DNA of 36,549 nucleotides, taken from NCBI GenBank assembly GCA_018261815.1, contig JAGTRL010000007.1, positions 1 to 36,549 on the forward strand. The letters are read 5' to 3'. The notes beneath the pieces were generated by a model. That model ran no database searches and had not been told where the DNA came from. It saw only the letters and a program-made list of their open reading frames with translations. Each line of letters opens with the position of its first letter. The first letter of the stretch is position 1. The DNA comes from Pseudomonadota bacterium (GTDB lineage Bacteria; Pseudomonadota; Gammaproteobacteria; Burkholderiales; Burkholderiaceae_C). The position numbers were made by a program, and so were the translations under genes. Positions 25,087 through 33,182 of this stretch are shown piece by piece.

Positions 25087-25629
25087 TCAGAGCGCCCGGC
25101 GCAAGGCGCGCGCGCGCCGCAGGTCGGCCAGGGCCAGCAGCGCGAAGGTCAGCAGCGTGACGCCCAGTCCCACCAGCATGATCAGCCGCACCGGCCACAC
25201 CGGCGCGGTGAAGTCGCCGATGGCGCCGACGTACTCGCGGATGCGCACCGATTCGACCAACGGCGCCCAGGCGGCCCACAGGATGACCGCCATGAGCAGC
25301 GCGCCCACGCCGTGGAAGGCGGCCTGCAGCAGCGCCGCGCCCGCCGGGCGGCTGCGCTCGAGGCGATCGAGCAGCACCTCGGCGCGGGTGAAGCGGCCGC
25401 TGTGCAGCGTGTCGGCCAGCTGCAGGAAGACGATGCCGACGATCGACAGCGACACCAGCTCGGTGACACCGCGCACCGGCGCACCGAGCAGGTTGCGGCC
25501 GAGCACGTCGCTGTTGATCAGCAGCATCAGCGCCACGATCCACAGCGTGCCCAGCGCATTGAGCCCGCGGATCAGCCGGTGCAGGCCGAAGGGCAGCGGC
25601 AAGCCGTAGGAATCGGCCGGCGGCGGCAT
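25087..25629 (-). CDS. TRAP transporter small permease (DctQ-type)
   Basis: This 180-residue protein has four membrane helices (about 25-45, 60-80, 100-120 and 140-160). It contains the DctQ pattern LLINSDVLGRNLLGAPVRGVTELVSLSIVGIVFLQLADTLHSGRFTR, in which a conserved Arg-Asn stretch follows the first helix. It pairs with the adjacent large subunit. Between it and dctP lies a 126-base gap that contains repeat copy B, a candidate site where transcript amount drops between binding protein and permeases. Confidence 0.94.
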   Translation of the reverse strand: MPPPADSYGLPLPFGLHRLIRGLNALGTLWIVALMLLINSDVLGRNLLGAPVRGVTELVSLSIVGIVFLQLADTLHSGRFTRAEVLLDRLERSRPAGAALLQAAFHGVGALLMAVILWAAWAPLVESVRIREYVGAIGDFTAPVWPVRLIMLVGLGVTLLTFALLALADLRRARALRRAL

Positions 25630-25670
25630 CAGGCCACCAATCCGGCGAAGCGGCGCCCAGCGCCATCGAC

Positions 25671-25747
25671 CGGACGCCGCGGAACCGGCTCCGCCGGGCC
25701 GCTGGCGGCGCCCCCCTGGGGGGAAGCGCCGAAGGCGCTGCGGGGGG
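25671..25747 (-). repeat. GC-rich palindromic dispersed repeat, copy B
   Basis: Read on the minus strand this begins CCCCCGCAGCGCCTTCGGCG and matches copy A at 14246-14320 at close to 90 percent by eye. It lies nine bases after the dctP stop, again in the direction of transcription and inside an operon. Two stems, AGCGCC/GGCGCT and C6/G6, can form in the RNA. Confidence 0.8.
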
Positions 25748-25755
25748 GTGCCACG

Positions 25756-26826
25756 TCAGTTGGACCAGTCGCGCGGCAACGTTGTGCCGGCCTTCTTCAG
25801 CGCCTCGATGTACGCCTTCAGCACCTGGTCGCCAGGGCCGCCCTTGCCATTGACGTCGGCGGCCCAGGTCTTGGCCACCGGGCCCAGCGCATCGGCCCAG
25901 CGTTTGCGTTCGGCCGGGCTCAACTCGCTGATTTTGGCGCCGGCCGCCGTCATGTTCTGCAGCACCGTGGCCACCGCCGCGCCCTGGCGCTTGACGTACT
26001 CCTGTGCCCACACGTCGGCGGCTTCGCGCAGGGCCTTCTGCACCTCGGGCGGCAGCTTGTCGAAGACGCTCTTGTTGATCACCAGGCCGCCGGCGAACAT
26101 CGCACCGAAGTTGACCTTGGTGATGTACGGCGCCACCTCATGCAGCTTGGCGCCCGCGGCGCCGGTGGCGAAGACCAGGGCGCCGTCGGACACGCCGGAC
26201 TTGATGTCCTCGTAGTAGGTGTTCAGGCTGCCGGCCACCGCCACCGCGCCGGTGCCCTTGACCCAGTTGGCCGACGGCCCCGGCGCGCTGAGCTTCTTGC
26301 CCTGCAGGTCCTCCAGCTTCGCCACTGGGAACTTGGTCCAGATGTGGTACGAATCGAGCGCCATGCCGTTGAGGAAGACCAGCCCGTTCTTGGCCCACGC
26401 ATCGTTCATCGCCGGAATGGTCCTCTGCAGCTCGAGCACGGTCTGGTTGATGACGCCGACGTCGTCGGAGCCGAAGGGCGTGTAGTAGGTGACGTTCTGC
26501 AGCGGGAACTTGGCAGCTTCGAAGATGGTGCTGACGATGGCGATGTCGGCCACGCCATCGGCCACGCCCTTGGATTCGGTGCCCAGCTTCAGCAGCGTGC
26601 CGCCCCAGGCCTTGGTCCAGTCGATCTTGTACTTGCCGCCGGCCGCGGCCAGGCGCTTGTCCACCTCGGATATGAAGACCTCCTCGGTGAGCTTGACCCA
26701 CAGGAACACCGGCGGGTGGCCCGCAGCGACGGTCAACTTGATGACCTGCTGCGCCGTAGCAGCGGACGAGATCGCCAGGCCCAGCGTGGCCAGGCCCAGG
26801 GTTCGAAGGAAGCTTCGCTTGCTCAT
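25756..26826 (-). CDS. TRAP transporter substrate-binding protein (DctP-type)
   Basis: The 356-residue periplasmic protein has a Sec signal peptide MSKRSFLRTLGLATLGLAIS ending near AATAQ. The mature part is a two-lobed binding protein with GVADGVADIAIVSTIFEAAKFPLQNVTYYTPF, FPVAKLEDLQGKKLSAPGP and YYEDIKSGVSDGALVFATG, typical DctP landmarks. The usual carboxylate-binding Arg position is not obvious, since the PGPSANWVKGTG region replaces the common R-x-P form; a neutral or unusual ligand cannot be excluded. The ATG (26826-26824) overlaps the TGA of tetR as ATGA, so regulator and binding protein are co-translated. It is the first transport gene of the operon. Confidence 0.93.
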   Translation of the reverse strand: MSKRSFLRTLGLATLGLAISSAATAQQVIKLTVAAGHPPVFLWVKLTEEVFISEVDKRLAAAGGKYKIDWTKAWGGTLLKLGTESKGVADGVADIAIVSTIFEAAKFPLQNVTYYTPFGSDDVGVINQTVLELQRTIPAMNDAWAKNGLVFLNGMALDSYHIWTKFPVAKLEDLQGKKLSAPGPSANWVKGTGAVAVAGSLNTYYEDIKSGVSDGALVFATGAAGAKLHEVAPYITKVNFGAMFAGGLVINKSVFDKLPPEVQKALREAADVWAQEYVKRQGAAVATVLQNMTAAGAKISELSPAERKRWADALGPVAKTWAADVNGKGGPGDQVLKAYIEALKKAGTTLPRDWSN

Positions 26827-27497
26827 GCACGTCTCCGTTGGAGGGTGGGTTCGGGTAGCAGCACGGCGCCGACGCCAGCGCCAATGAAGTCGACCAGCAG
26901 CGCGCCGGCCTGGGGGTCGTTGGGCGGATTGCGGCCGCGCGACAGGCGTTGCACACGGTGGTCGCTGATGTGGTGGATCAGCGCCCCCAGCGCGAACTGG
27001 TAGGCCCAGGCGGCCTGCGGCCGCGTGCTGCCGGGGCAGGCACCGTGCAGCGCGTCGATGAAGGCATGGGCCATGGGGTCGAAGAAGTCGCCCAGCACGC
27101 GCTCGGCCTCGGGTGTGCGGTAGGCCAGTTCGCGCGCCACCAGCAGCGCATAGGCCTCGCCTTCGGCGCTGGCGCGCAACTGCAGCACCGGCTCGACGAA
27201 GGCAGCGACGATGGCGCGCAGCCGGTGGCCGCCGGCTGCGCCGGAGCATGCCTGCGCCAGCAGCGCCAAGCGCTCGTCGACAGTATGGCGCCACTGCTCG
27301 AAGATGGCATGGAAGAGCTCGTGCTTCGGGCCGAAGTAGTAGCCCACCAGCGCCAGCGGCACGCCGGCCTGCTCGGCAATCTGGCGGATGGTCACGCCGT
27401 GGTAGCCGCGCTGCGCGAACAGCCGCTCGGCCGCCAGCAGGATGGCCTGGCGCCGTTCGCCCCGCGGGGCGGCAGCCGGGACTTGCTGCATTTCCAT
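26823..27497 (-). CDS. TetR/AcrR-family transcriptional regulator
   Basis: The regulator has an N-terminal helix-turn-helix (AILLAAERLFAQRGYHGVTIRQIAEQAGVPLALVGYYFGPKHELF), the canonical TetR pattern ending in YYFxxKxxL. A helical ligand-binding domain follows. It is 224 residues from the ATG at 27497, the preferred start. An ATG at 27533 would add 12 residues but lies within the 18-base palindrome at 27525-27542, which is more likely the operator. The first gene of the TRAP operon, it overlaps dctP by four bases and is probably an autoregulated repressor released by the imported substrate. Confidence 0.92.
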   Translation of the reverse strand: MEMQQVPAAAPRGERRQAILLAAERLFAQRGYHGVTIRQIAEQAGVPLALVGYYFGPKHELFHAIFEQWRHTVDERLALLAQACSGAAGGHRLRAIVAAFVEPVLQLRASAEGEAYALLVARELAYRTPEAERVLGDFFDPMAHAFIDALHGACPGSTRPQAAWAYQFALGALIHHISDHRVQRLSRGRNPPNDPQAGALLVDFIGAGVGAVLLPEPTLQRRRA

Positions 27498-27524
27498 GCA
27501 CGCATTGAAAGCGCGCCGCCCAGT

Positions 27525-27542
27525 CTTGTACATGCGTACAAG
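27525..27542. promoter_or_regulatory. Perfect palindromic operator, probable TetR site
   Basis: CTTGTACATGCGTACAAG has two 7-base arms (CTTGTAC/GTACAAG) that match exactly around a 4-base centre. It lies 27 bases upstream of the preferred tetR start and 31 bases after the glgP stop. Symmetry, size and position fit a dimeric TetR-type operator controlling the tetR-dctPQM-lactonase-cyclase operon. Confidence 0.75.
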
Positions 27543-27573
27543 CCCTGAAGCTCGCCGCCCGCGGCGGCGGCGC

Positions 27574-29712
27574 TCAGTGGCGCGTGTAGATGCGCTGCGC
27601 GTACTCGCGCAGCATGCGCGTGGCCGAGAAGCGCGGGCCGTGCGTCATCAGGCTGCGGCGCATCATCTCCACCCAGCGCAGCGGCACGCCGTCGGCATCG
27701 CGCTCGTGGAACATCGGCACCACCTGCCGCTCCAGCAGGTCGAACAGGGTGTTGGCGTCGCGCCAGTCCTGCGCGGCGTGGTCGCTATCCTCGCGGCCGT
27801 CGATGGCCCAACCGTTGTGGCCGTCATAGGCCTCGGCCCACCAACCGTCCAGCACCGACAGTTGCAGCCCGCCACCGAGCACCGATTTCATGCCACTCGT
27901 GCCGCTGGCTTCGAGCGGCGGGCGCGGCAGGTTGACCCAGACGTCGCAGCCCGCCACCAGGCGGCCGGCCAGAGGGATGTCGTAGTCCTCCAGGAATGCG
28001 GCACGGCCGGCGACACCGGGTGCGCGCTTCAGCGTGAACAGGCGTTGCACCACCTCCTTGGCCTCGTGATCGTCGGGGTGGGCCTTGCCCGCGAAGACGA
28101 ACTGCACCGGCCGCTCACCACCCACCAGCGCGATCGCGCGTTCGGGCATCAAGCCCACCAGGTGCAGCCGCTTGTAGGTGGCCAGGCGGCGCGCGAAGCC
28201 GATGGTCAGGCGTGCCGGGTCGAAGCCGTCGCGTGCGGCCGAGGCGTAGTCCAGCGGCTCGCCGCGGCGCAGCCGGTGGCCGATGGCGTGGCGCGTGATC
28301 ATGCCGACCAGCTGCGCACGCGCCGCGCAGCGCGCGGCCCACAGTTCGGCGGCCGGCACGGCGGCCAGCGGCGCCCAGGTCTCCGGGTCGTCGGCGTGCA
28401 CCATCCAGCCCGCTGCGAGATGCCGGTCGAGCAGGTCGCGCATCGGACCGTGCAGCCAGGTGGGCACGTGCACGCCGTTGGTGACGTGGGTGATCGGCAC
28501 GCCTTCGCGCGCCCGCCCCGGGAACAGCGGCTGCCACATGCCGCGCGCCACGTCGCCGTGGCGTTGGCTCACAGCATTGGCCTGGCGGCTGGTGCGCAGC
28601 GCCAGCGCCGTCATGCCCGAGGGTTGTCCAGGCTGCGCCGGATTCATCCGACCCCGTGCCAGGAAGCCTTCGCGGTCCCCGCTCGCGTCGGCCAGCCGGC
28701 CGAGCATGCCCAGCACCTCGTCGCGCGCATAGGTCTCGTTGCCTGCCGCCACCGGCGTGTGGGTGGTGAACACCACCTGCTCGCGCACGCGCTGCCAGGC
28801 CTCGTCGTCGCTCAGCCCGGGCTGGCGCGCGCGCACCTGGCCGAGCAGTTCGTAGACGGCCAGCGCGGGATGGCCCTCGTTCAGGTGGTAGACCGCAGGC
28901 TCGATGCCCATGGCCTGCAGCGCGCGCGCACCGCCGACGCCGAGCACGGCGTACTGCGCCAACCGAATGGCGCGGTTGCTTTCGTACAGGCGCGAGGTGA
29001 CCCAGCGGCCGACCTGGCTGTTCTCGGGCCGGTCGGTATCCAGAAGGTACAGCGGTACGCGGCCCACGTCGACACGCCAGACCTGCGCGACCACGTCCTC
29101 GCTGTCGACCGGCACGGTCACCGTCAGCGGCTGCCCATCGCTGCCGCTGACCTGGACGCAGGGCAGGCGGTCCGGGTCGGCATCGAGCCAGTATTCATGC
29201 TGCAGGCCGGTGACATCGATGCGCTGGTGGAAGTAGCCGGTGCGGTACATCAGGCCGATGCCGACCATCGGCAGCGCCAGGTCGGAGGCTTCCTTCAGGA
29301 TGTCACCGGCCAGGATGCCCAGGCCGCCGGAATAGATCGGCAGCGAGCCATGCACGCCGAACTCGGCGCAGCAAAAGGCCACCGGATGCTGCGGGCTGGC
29401 TGTGCCGGTCCGCCAAGGCCGCTCGCGGTCGGCCTGAAGTTCCTGCGCCAGGCGCTCGATCCGGGCCACCAGCGCCGTGTCGGCCGCGGCGCGGCGCAAC
29501 AGCGATGGCGGCGTTTCGGTGAGCAGCCGGCGCGGGTTGGCGCCACAGCGGGCCCAATGCCCGGGGTCGATGGCCGCGAAGGTGGCCGCGCCGTCGGCGG
29601 CCCAGCACCAGCGGTAGTCGAAGGCCACACGCGCCAGCGGCTGCAGCGGGGTGGGCAGCGTGGCGGCCAGTTCGGCCACGGCCACGTCGATGTCACGATC
29701 TCCGGCAAACAT
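27574..29712 (-). CDS. glgP: Alpha-glucan (glycogen/maltodextrin) phosphorylase
   Basis: The 712-residue enzyme belongs to the short bacterial/archaeal alpha-glucan phosphorylase group. An N-terminal helical domain (LQPLARVAFDYRWCW) is followed by AEFGVHGSLPIYSGGLGILAGDILK, HLNEGHPALAVYELL and VFTTHTPVAAGNE. IGFARRLATYKR and EASGTSGMKSVLGGGLQLSVLDGWW come next; Lys609 in SGTSGMK anchors pyridoxal phosphate. It releases glucose 1-phosphate from alpha-1,4-glucans with phosphate. It is shorter than the E. coli type (about 815 aa), as usual for this branch. GGAG upstream supports the start. No other glycogen gene is nearby, so its context is uninformative. Confidence 0.95.
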   Translation of the reverse strand: MFAGDRDIDVAVAELAATLPTPLQPLARVAFDYRWCWAADGAATFAAIDPGHWARCGANPRRLLTETPPSLLRRAAADTALVARIERLAQELQADRERPWRTGTASPQHPVAFCCAEFGVHGSLPIYSGGLGILAGDILKEASDLALPMVGIGLMYRTGYFHQRIDVTGLQHEYWLDADPDRLPCVQVSGSDGQPLTVTVPVDSEDVVAQVWRVDVGRVPLYLLDTDRPENSQVGRWVTSRLYESNRAIRLAQYAVLGVGGARALQAMGIEPAVYHLNEGHPALAVYELLGQVRARQPGLSDDEAWQRVREQVVFTTHTPVAAGNETYARDEVLGMLGRLADASGDREGFLARGRMNPAQPGQPSGMTALALRTSRQANAVSQRHGDVARGMWQPLFPGRAREGVPITHVTNGVHVPTWLHGPMRDLLDRHLAAGWMVHADDPETWAPLAAVPAAELWAARCAARAQLVGMITRHAIGHRLRRGEPLDYASAARDGFDPARLTIGFARRLATYKRLHLVGLMPERAIALVGGERPVQFVFAGKAHPDDHEAKEVVQRLFTLKRAPGVAGRAAFLEDYDIPLAGRLVAGCDVWVNLPRPPLEASGTSGMKSVLGGGLQLSVLDGWWAEAYDGHNGWAIDGREDSDHAAQDWRDANTLFDLLERQVVPMFHERDADGVPLRWVEMMRRSLMTHGPRFSATRMLREYAQRIYTRH

Positions 29713-29805
29713 GCTTGTCTCCTGCGCCGCAGGGCGCTGGGTGACTATCGCGTGGCGTTGCCGGCCGCGAATTGATGCCGCTCAAGCGTTGGCGGCGCAG
29801 TGCCG

Positions 29806-30651
29806 CTAGCGCTTGCGCGCCAGCTTCGGGTCGAGCAGGTCGCGCAGGCCGTCGCCCATCAGGTTCAGGCCGAGCACCGCCAGCGCGATGGCCGCGCCGG
29901 GGTAGATGGCCAGTTGCGGCGCCTGGAACATCTGCGTCTGCGCCTCGTTCAGCATGCGGCCCCAGCTGGGCATCGGCGGCTGCGTGCCCAGGCCCAGATA
30001 GCTGAGTGCGGCCTCGGCAATGATGGCGGTGGCGAACTGCACCGTGGCCTGCACGATCAACACGCTGGCGATGTTGGGCAGCACATGGTCGACGCTGATG
30101 CGCCACGGCCCCAGGCCCGCGGCACGCGCCGCCAGCACGTACTCGCGCGCCCACACCGCATTGGCCGCGGCGCGCGTGGTGCGCGCGAACACCGGGATAT
30201 TGAACACGCCGATGGCGACGATGCCGGTCATCAGCCCCGGCCCGTAGATCGCGCCGAGCATGATGGCCGACAGCAGCGCCGGGAAGGCGAAGGTGAAGTC
30301 GGACAGGCGCATCACCCCCTCCTCGACCCAGCCGCGCCGCGCCGAGGCCAGCGCGCCGGCGGCCACGCCGAGGACCAGGCCGATCAGCACCGCCACCACG
30401 CCGACCAGGATCGAGGTGCGCGCGCCCACCAGCAGCTGCGAGACGATGTCGCGGCCCAGGCTGTCCGTGCCCAGCCAGTGCGCGGCGCTGGGCGGCGCCA
30501 GTTTGTTGGGGATGTCGATCTCGGTGGCCGGCCACGGCGTCCAGACCAGCGACAGCAGCGCGCTGGCCACGAACAGCGCGGTCAGCACGCTGCCGAGCAT
30601 GAAGCTCGGATTGCGCCGCGCGCGCGACCAGAAGCTTGCCTTGGCGCTCAT
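29806..30651 (-). CDS. Opp/Dpp-type ABC transporter permease (DppC-like)
   Basis: This 281-residue inner-membrane permease has an N-terminal helix (FMLGSVLTALFVASALLSLVW) then HWLGTDSLGRDIVSQLLVGARTSI, the DppC/OppC signature. About five further helices follow. The EAA loop is in EYVLAARAAGLGPWRISVDHVLPN, which contacts the ATPase. It ends LNLMGDGLRDLLDPKLARKR, a family hallmark. The ATG (30651) overlaps the stop of the DppB-like gene as ATGA. Substrates are usually peptides, but also nickel or opines. The ATPase genes that normally follow are missing; glgP lies next. Confidence 0.95.
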   Translation of the reverse strand: MSAKASFWSRARRNPSFMLGSVLTALFVASALLSLVWTPWPATEIDIPNKLAPPSAAHWLGTDSLGRDIVSQLLVGARTSILVGVVAVLIGLVLGVAAGALASARRGWVEEGVMRLSDFTFAFPALLSAIMLGAIYGPGLMTGIVAIGVFNIPVFARTTRAAANAVWAREYVLAARAAGLGPWRISVDHVLPNIASVLIVQATVQFATAIIAEAALSYLGLGTQPPMPSWGRMLNEAQTQMFQAPQLAIYPGAAIALAVLGLNLMGDGLRDLLDPKLARKR

Positions 30652-31610
30652 GCGTCGCTGGTTTTCAGGCGCGGGTCGACCACCGCATAGAGCACGTCGA
30701 CGACGAAGTTGACGGCCACCACCATGGCCACCAGCAGCAGGACCACGTCGCGCACCACCACCAGGTCGCGGTTGGCGATGGCCTGGAACACCAGCCGGCC
30801 CACGCCGGGCAGCACGAACACCTGCTCCACCACCACCGTGCCGCTGATCAGGAAGGCGAACTGCAGCCCCATGATGGTCAGCACCGGGATCATGGCGTTG
30901 CGCAGCACATGGCCCCACAGCGCCTGACGCCGCGTCAGGCCCTTGGCGCGTGCGGTGCGCACGAAGTCCTCGCGCATCACCTCCAACACCGCCGAGCGTG
31001 TCCAACGCGCCAGCACCGAGGCCTGCACCACGGCCAGCGCCACCGCCGGCAGCAACAGCGACTTCAGGCCTTCCCACAGGCCGCCACCGTCGTCCTCGCT
31101 CCAACCGGGGAAGCCGCCGGCGCTGACCCATTGCAGCTTCACCGCAAACAGCAGGATCAGCAGGATCGCGAACCAGAAGCTCGGAATGGCGATGCCCAGC
31201 TGGCTGGCGGCCATGACGCTGACGTCGCCCAGCCGGTTGTGGCGCGAGGCCGCATACACGCCCAGCACCAGCGCCACCCCCACCGTCAGCACCATCGAAA
31301 TCGCCGCCAGCGGCAGCGTCACGCGCAGCCGCTCGGCGATCAGCTCGCCGGTGGGCGTGTCGTAGGAAATGCTCATCGCCGTGCGTCCTTGCAGCAGGCC
31401 GCCGATCCATTCGCCATAGCGCTGGTGGTGCGGCCGGTCCAGGCCCAGTTTGGCCTGCAGCGTGGCCAGCGACTCCGGCGTGGCGCTCTCGCCCAGGATG
31501 ATCTGTGCCGCATCGCCGGGCAGCAGCTCCAGCACGGCGAACACCACCATCGACGCCACGGCCAGCGTGACCATGAAGGTGGCAAAGCGCTTCAGCAGAA
31601 ACAGAGACAT
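30648..31610 (-). CDS. Opp/Dpp-type ABC transporter permease (DppB-like)
   Basis: This 320-residue permease begins MSLFLLKRFATFMVTLAVAS, the standard DppB/OppB first helix. LLPGDAAQIILG and a periplasmic loop follow, with the EAA motif in DFVRTARAKGLTRRQALWGHVLRNA. The ATG at 31610 is preferred over an in-frame start 22 codons upstream, because homology begins exactly there. It heterodimerises with the DppC-like protein. The start is divergent from the aldehyde dehydrogenase gene (107-base gap). No binding protein lies upstream, so partners must be encoded elsewhere, or the pair borrows those of another system. Confidence 0.95.
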   Translation of the reverse strand: MSLFLLKRFATFMVTLAVASMVVFAVLELLPGDAAQIILGESATPESLATLQAKLGLDRPHHQRYGEWIGGLLQGRTAMSISYDTPTGELIAERLRVTLPLAAISMVLTVGVALVLGVYAASRHNRLGDVSVMAASQLGIAIPSFWFAILLILLFAVKLQWVSAGGFPGWSEDDGGGLWEGLKSLLLPAVALAVVQASVLARWTRSAVLEVMREDFVRTARAKGLTRRQALWGHVLRNAMIPVLTIMGLQFAFLISGTVVVEQVFVLPGVGRLVFQAIANRDLVVVRDVVLLLVAMVVAVNFVVDVLYAVVDPRLKTSDA

Positions 31611-31717
31611 TCGATGACCTGCGGGCAACGCCCTGCGCTGGCGCCGTTGGGGGACGGCACGGTGGGCGCACGGCAATCTATGATGCCCTACGGCCTTGCC
31701 GGCAAGGAGTTGCAGCC

Positions 31718-33172
31718 ATGTCCCACATCCCCTTCGACACCAGCGGCGTGTTCATCGCCGGCCTGTGGCGGCCCTGCGCCAGCGGCGAGACGCTGCCGCT
31801 GTTCAACCCCTCCGACGGCAGCCTGCTGGCGCAGATCGCGCGCGGCACGGCAGCCGACATCGACGCCGCCGTGGCCGCGGCCCAGGCCGCGCTCGACGGC
31901 CCCTGGGGGCAGCTCACGGCCGCCGAGCGCGGGCGCGTGCTGCACCGCATGTCGGCCAAGGTGCTGGAGCAGGCCGACGAGCTGGCGCGGTTGGAGGCGC
32001 TGGACGTGGGCAAGCCGCTGAAGCAGGGCCGCGCCGACGCGCTGGCGCTGGCCCGCTACCTGGAGTTCTACGGCGGCGCGGCCGACAAGGTGATGGGCGA
32101 GACCATCCCCTTTGCCAACGGCTACACCGCGCTGACACTGCGCGAGCCGCACGGCGTCACCGGCCACATCGTGCCCTGGAACTACCCGATGCAGATCATC
32201 GGCCGCTCGGTCGGTGCGGCGCTTGCCATGGGCAATGCCTGCGTGCTCAAGCCCGCCGAGGAAGCCTGCCTCAGCGCGCTGGCCTTCGCGCGCATCGCCG
32301 ACGAAGCCGGCCTGCCGGCCGGCGCGCTGAACGTCGTGCCCGGGCTGGGGGAGGAGGCCGGCGCAGGGCTGTCCGGCCATGCCGGCGTGCAGCACCTGTC
32401 CTTCACCGGATCGGTCAGCGTCGGTTCGATGATCCAGGCCGCCGCGGCGAAGCACACCGTGCCGGTGACGCTGGAACTGGGTGGCAAGAGCCCGCAGCTC
32501 GTCTTTGCCGATGCCGACCTGGACGCCGCGCTGCCCTTCCTGGTGAACGCCGGCATCCAGAACGCCGGGCAGACCTGCTCGGCCGCGTCGCGCATCCTGG
32601 TCGAGCGCAGCATCTTCGACGACGTGGTGGCGCGCATGGCCACACGCTACCGTGCCCTGCGCGTCGGCGCGGCGTTGAGCGATCTGGACGTGGGCCCGGT
32701 GATCTCGGCACGGCAGCGCGACGTCATCGAAGGCTACCTGGCGCTGGCCCGCCAGGGCGGGCTGAACATCGTGGCCGAGGCCGCGCTGGCCGAAGGCCTT
32801 AGCACCGGCGGCTATTTCGTGCGCCCCACACTGGTGGCCGACGTGCCGGCCACGCACCGGCTGGCGCAGGAAGAGATCTTCGGCCCGGTGCAGGTGGTCA
32901 TCCCCTTCGAAGGCGAGGCTGAAGGCCTGCGCATCGCCAACGGCACCGCGTTCGGCCTGGTGGCCGGCGTGTGGACGCGCGACGGCGGCCGAGCGCTGCG
33001 CATGGCGCGCAAGCTCAAGTGTGGGCAGGTCTTCGTCAACAACTACGGTGCCGGCGGCGGCATCGAGCTGCCCTTTGGCGGCGTCAAGGCCTCGGGCCAT
33101 GGCCGCGAAAAGGGCTTCGAGGCGCTGTACGGCTTTTCGACGCTGAAGACCGTCGCCATCCATCACGGTTGA
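31718..33172 (+). CDS. NAD(P)-dependent aldehyde dehydrogenase
   Basis: The 484-residue enzyme has all catalytic features: Asn155 in VPWNYP, Lys178 in VLKPAEEA, Glu253 in TLELGGKSPQ and the nucleophile Cys287 in GQTCSAAS. Also present are SFTGSVSVG (cofactor binding) and EEIFGPVQVV. It oxidises an aldehyde to the acid in the cytoplasm; betaine, aromatic or aliphatic aldehydes are all possible. AAGGAG at 31708-31713 precedes the ATG. It is followed after 10 bases by an SDR, an alcohol/ketone and aldehyde oxidation pair that could act in sequence on one compound. It is transcribed away from the ABC permeases. Confidence 0.95.
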   Translation: MSHIPFDTSGVFIAGLWRPCASGETLPLFNPSDGSLLAQIARGTAADIDAAVAAAQAALDGPWGQLTAAERGRVLHRMSAKVLEQADELARLEALDVGKPLKQGRADALALARYLEFYGGAADKVMGETIPFANGYTALTLREPHGVTGHIVPWNYPMQIIGRSVGAALAMGNACVLKPAEEACLSALAFARIADEAGLPAGALNVVPGLGEEAGAGLSGHAGVQHLSFTGSVSVGSMIQAAAAKHTVPVTLELGGKSPQLVFADADLDAALPFLVNAGIQNAGQTCSAASRILVERSIFDDVVARMATRYRALRVGAALSDLDVGPVISARQRDVIEGYLALARQGGLNIVAEAALAEGLSTGGYFVRPTLVADVPATHRLAQEEIFGPVQVVIPFEGEAEGLRIANGTAFGLVAGVWTRDGGRALRMARKLKCGQVFVNNYGAGGGIELPFGGVKASGHGREKGFEALYGFSTLKTVAIHHG

Positions 33173-33182
33173 AGGAAACGAC

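Noticed and set aside
21946-27003. A 1685-codon open frame on the plus strand, antisense to the cyclase-to-DctP operon
   Set aside because: Its translation is rich in His, Gln, Arg and Ala without any domain, and it crosses several well-supported genes and spacers. Long stop-free antisense frames are expected where codons are strongly GC-biased.
29806-31671. A fused DppB-DppC protein of 621 codons
   Set aside because: The upstream half of that frame is a shadow of the DppB-like gene; the real permeases are two genes joined by an ATGA overlap.
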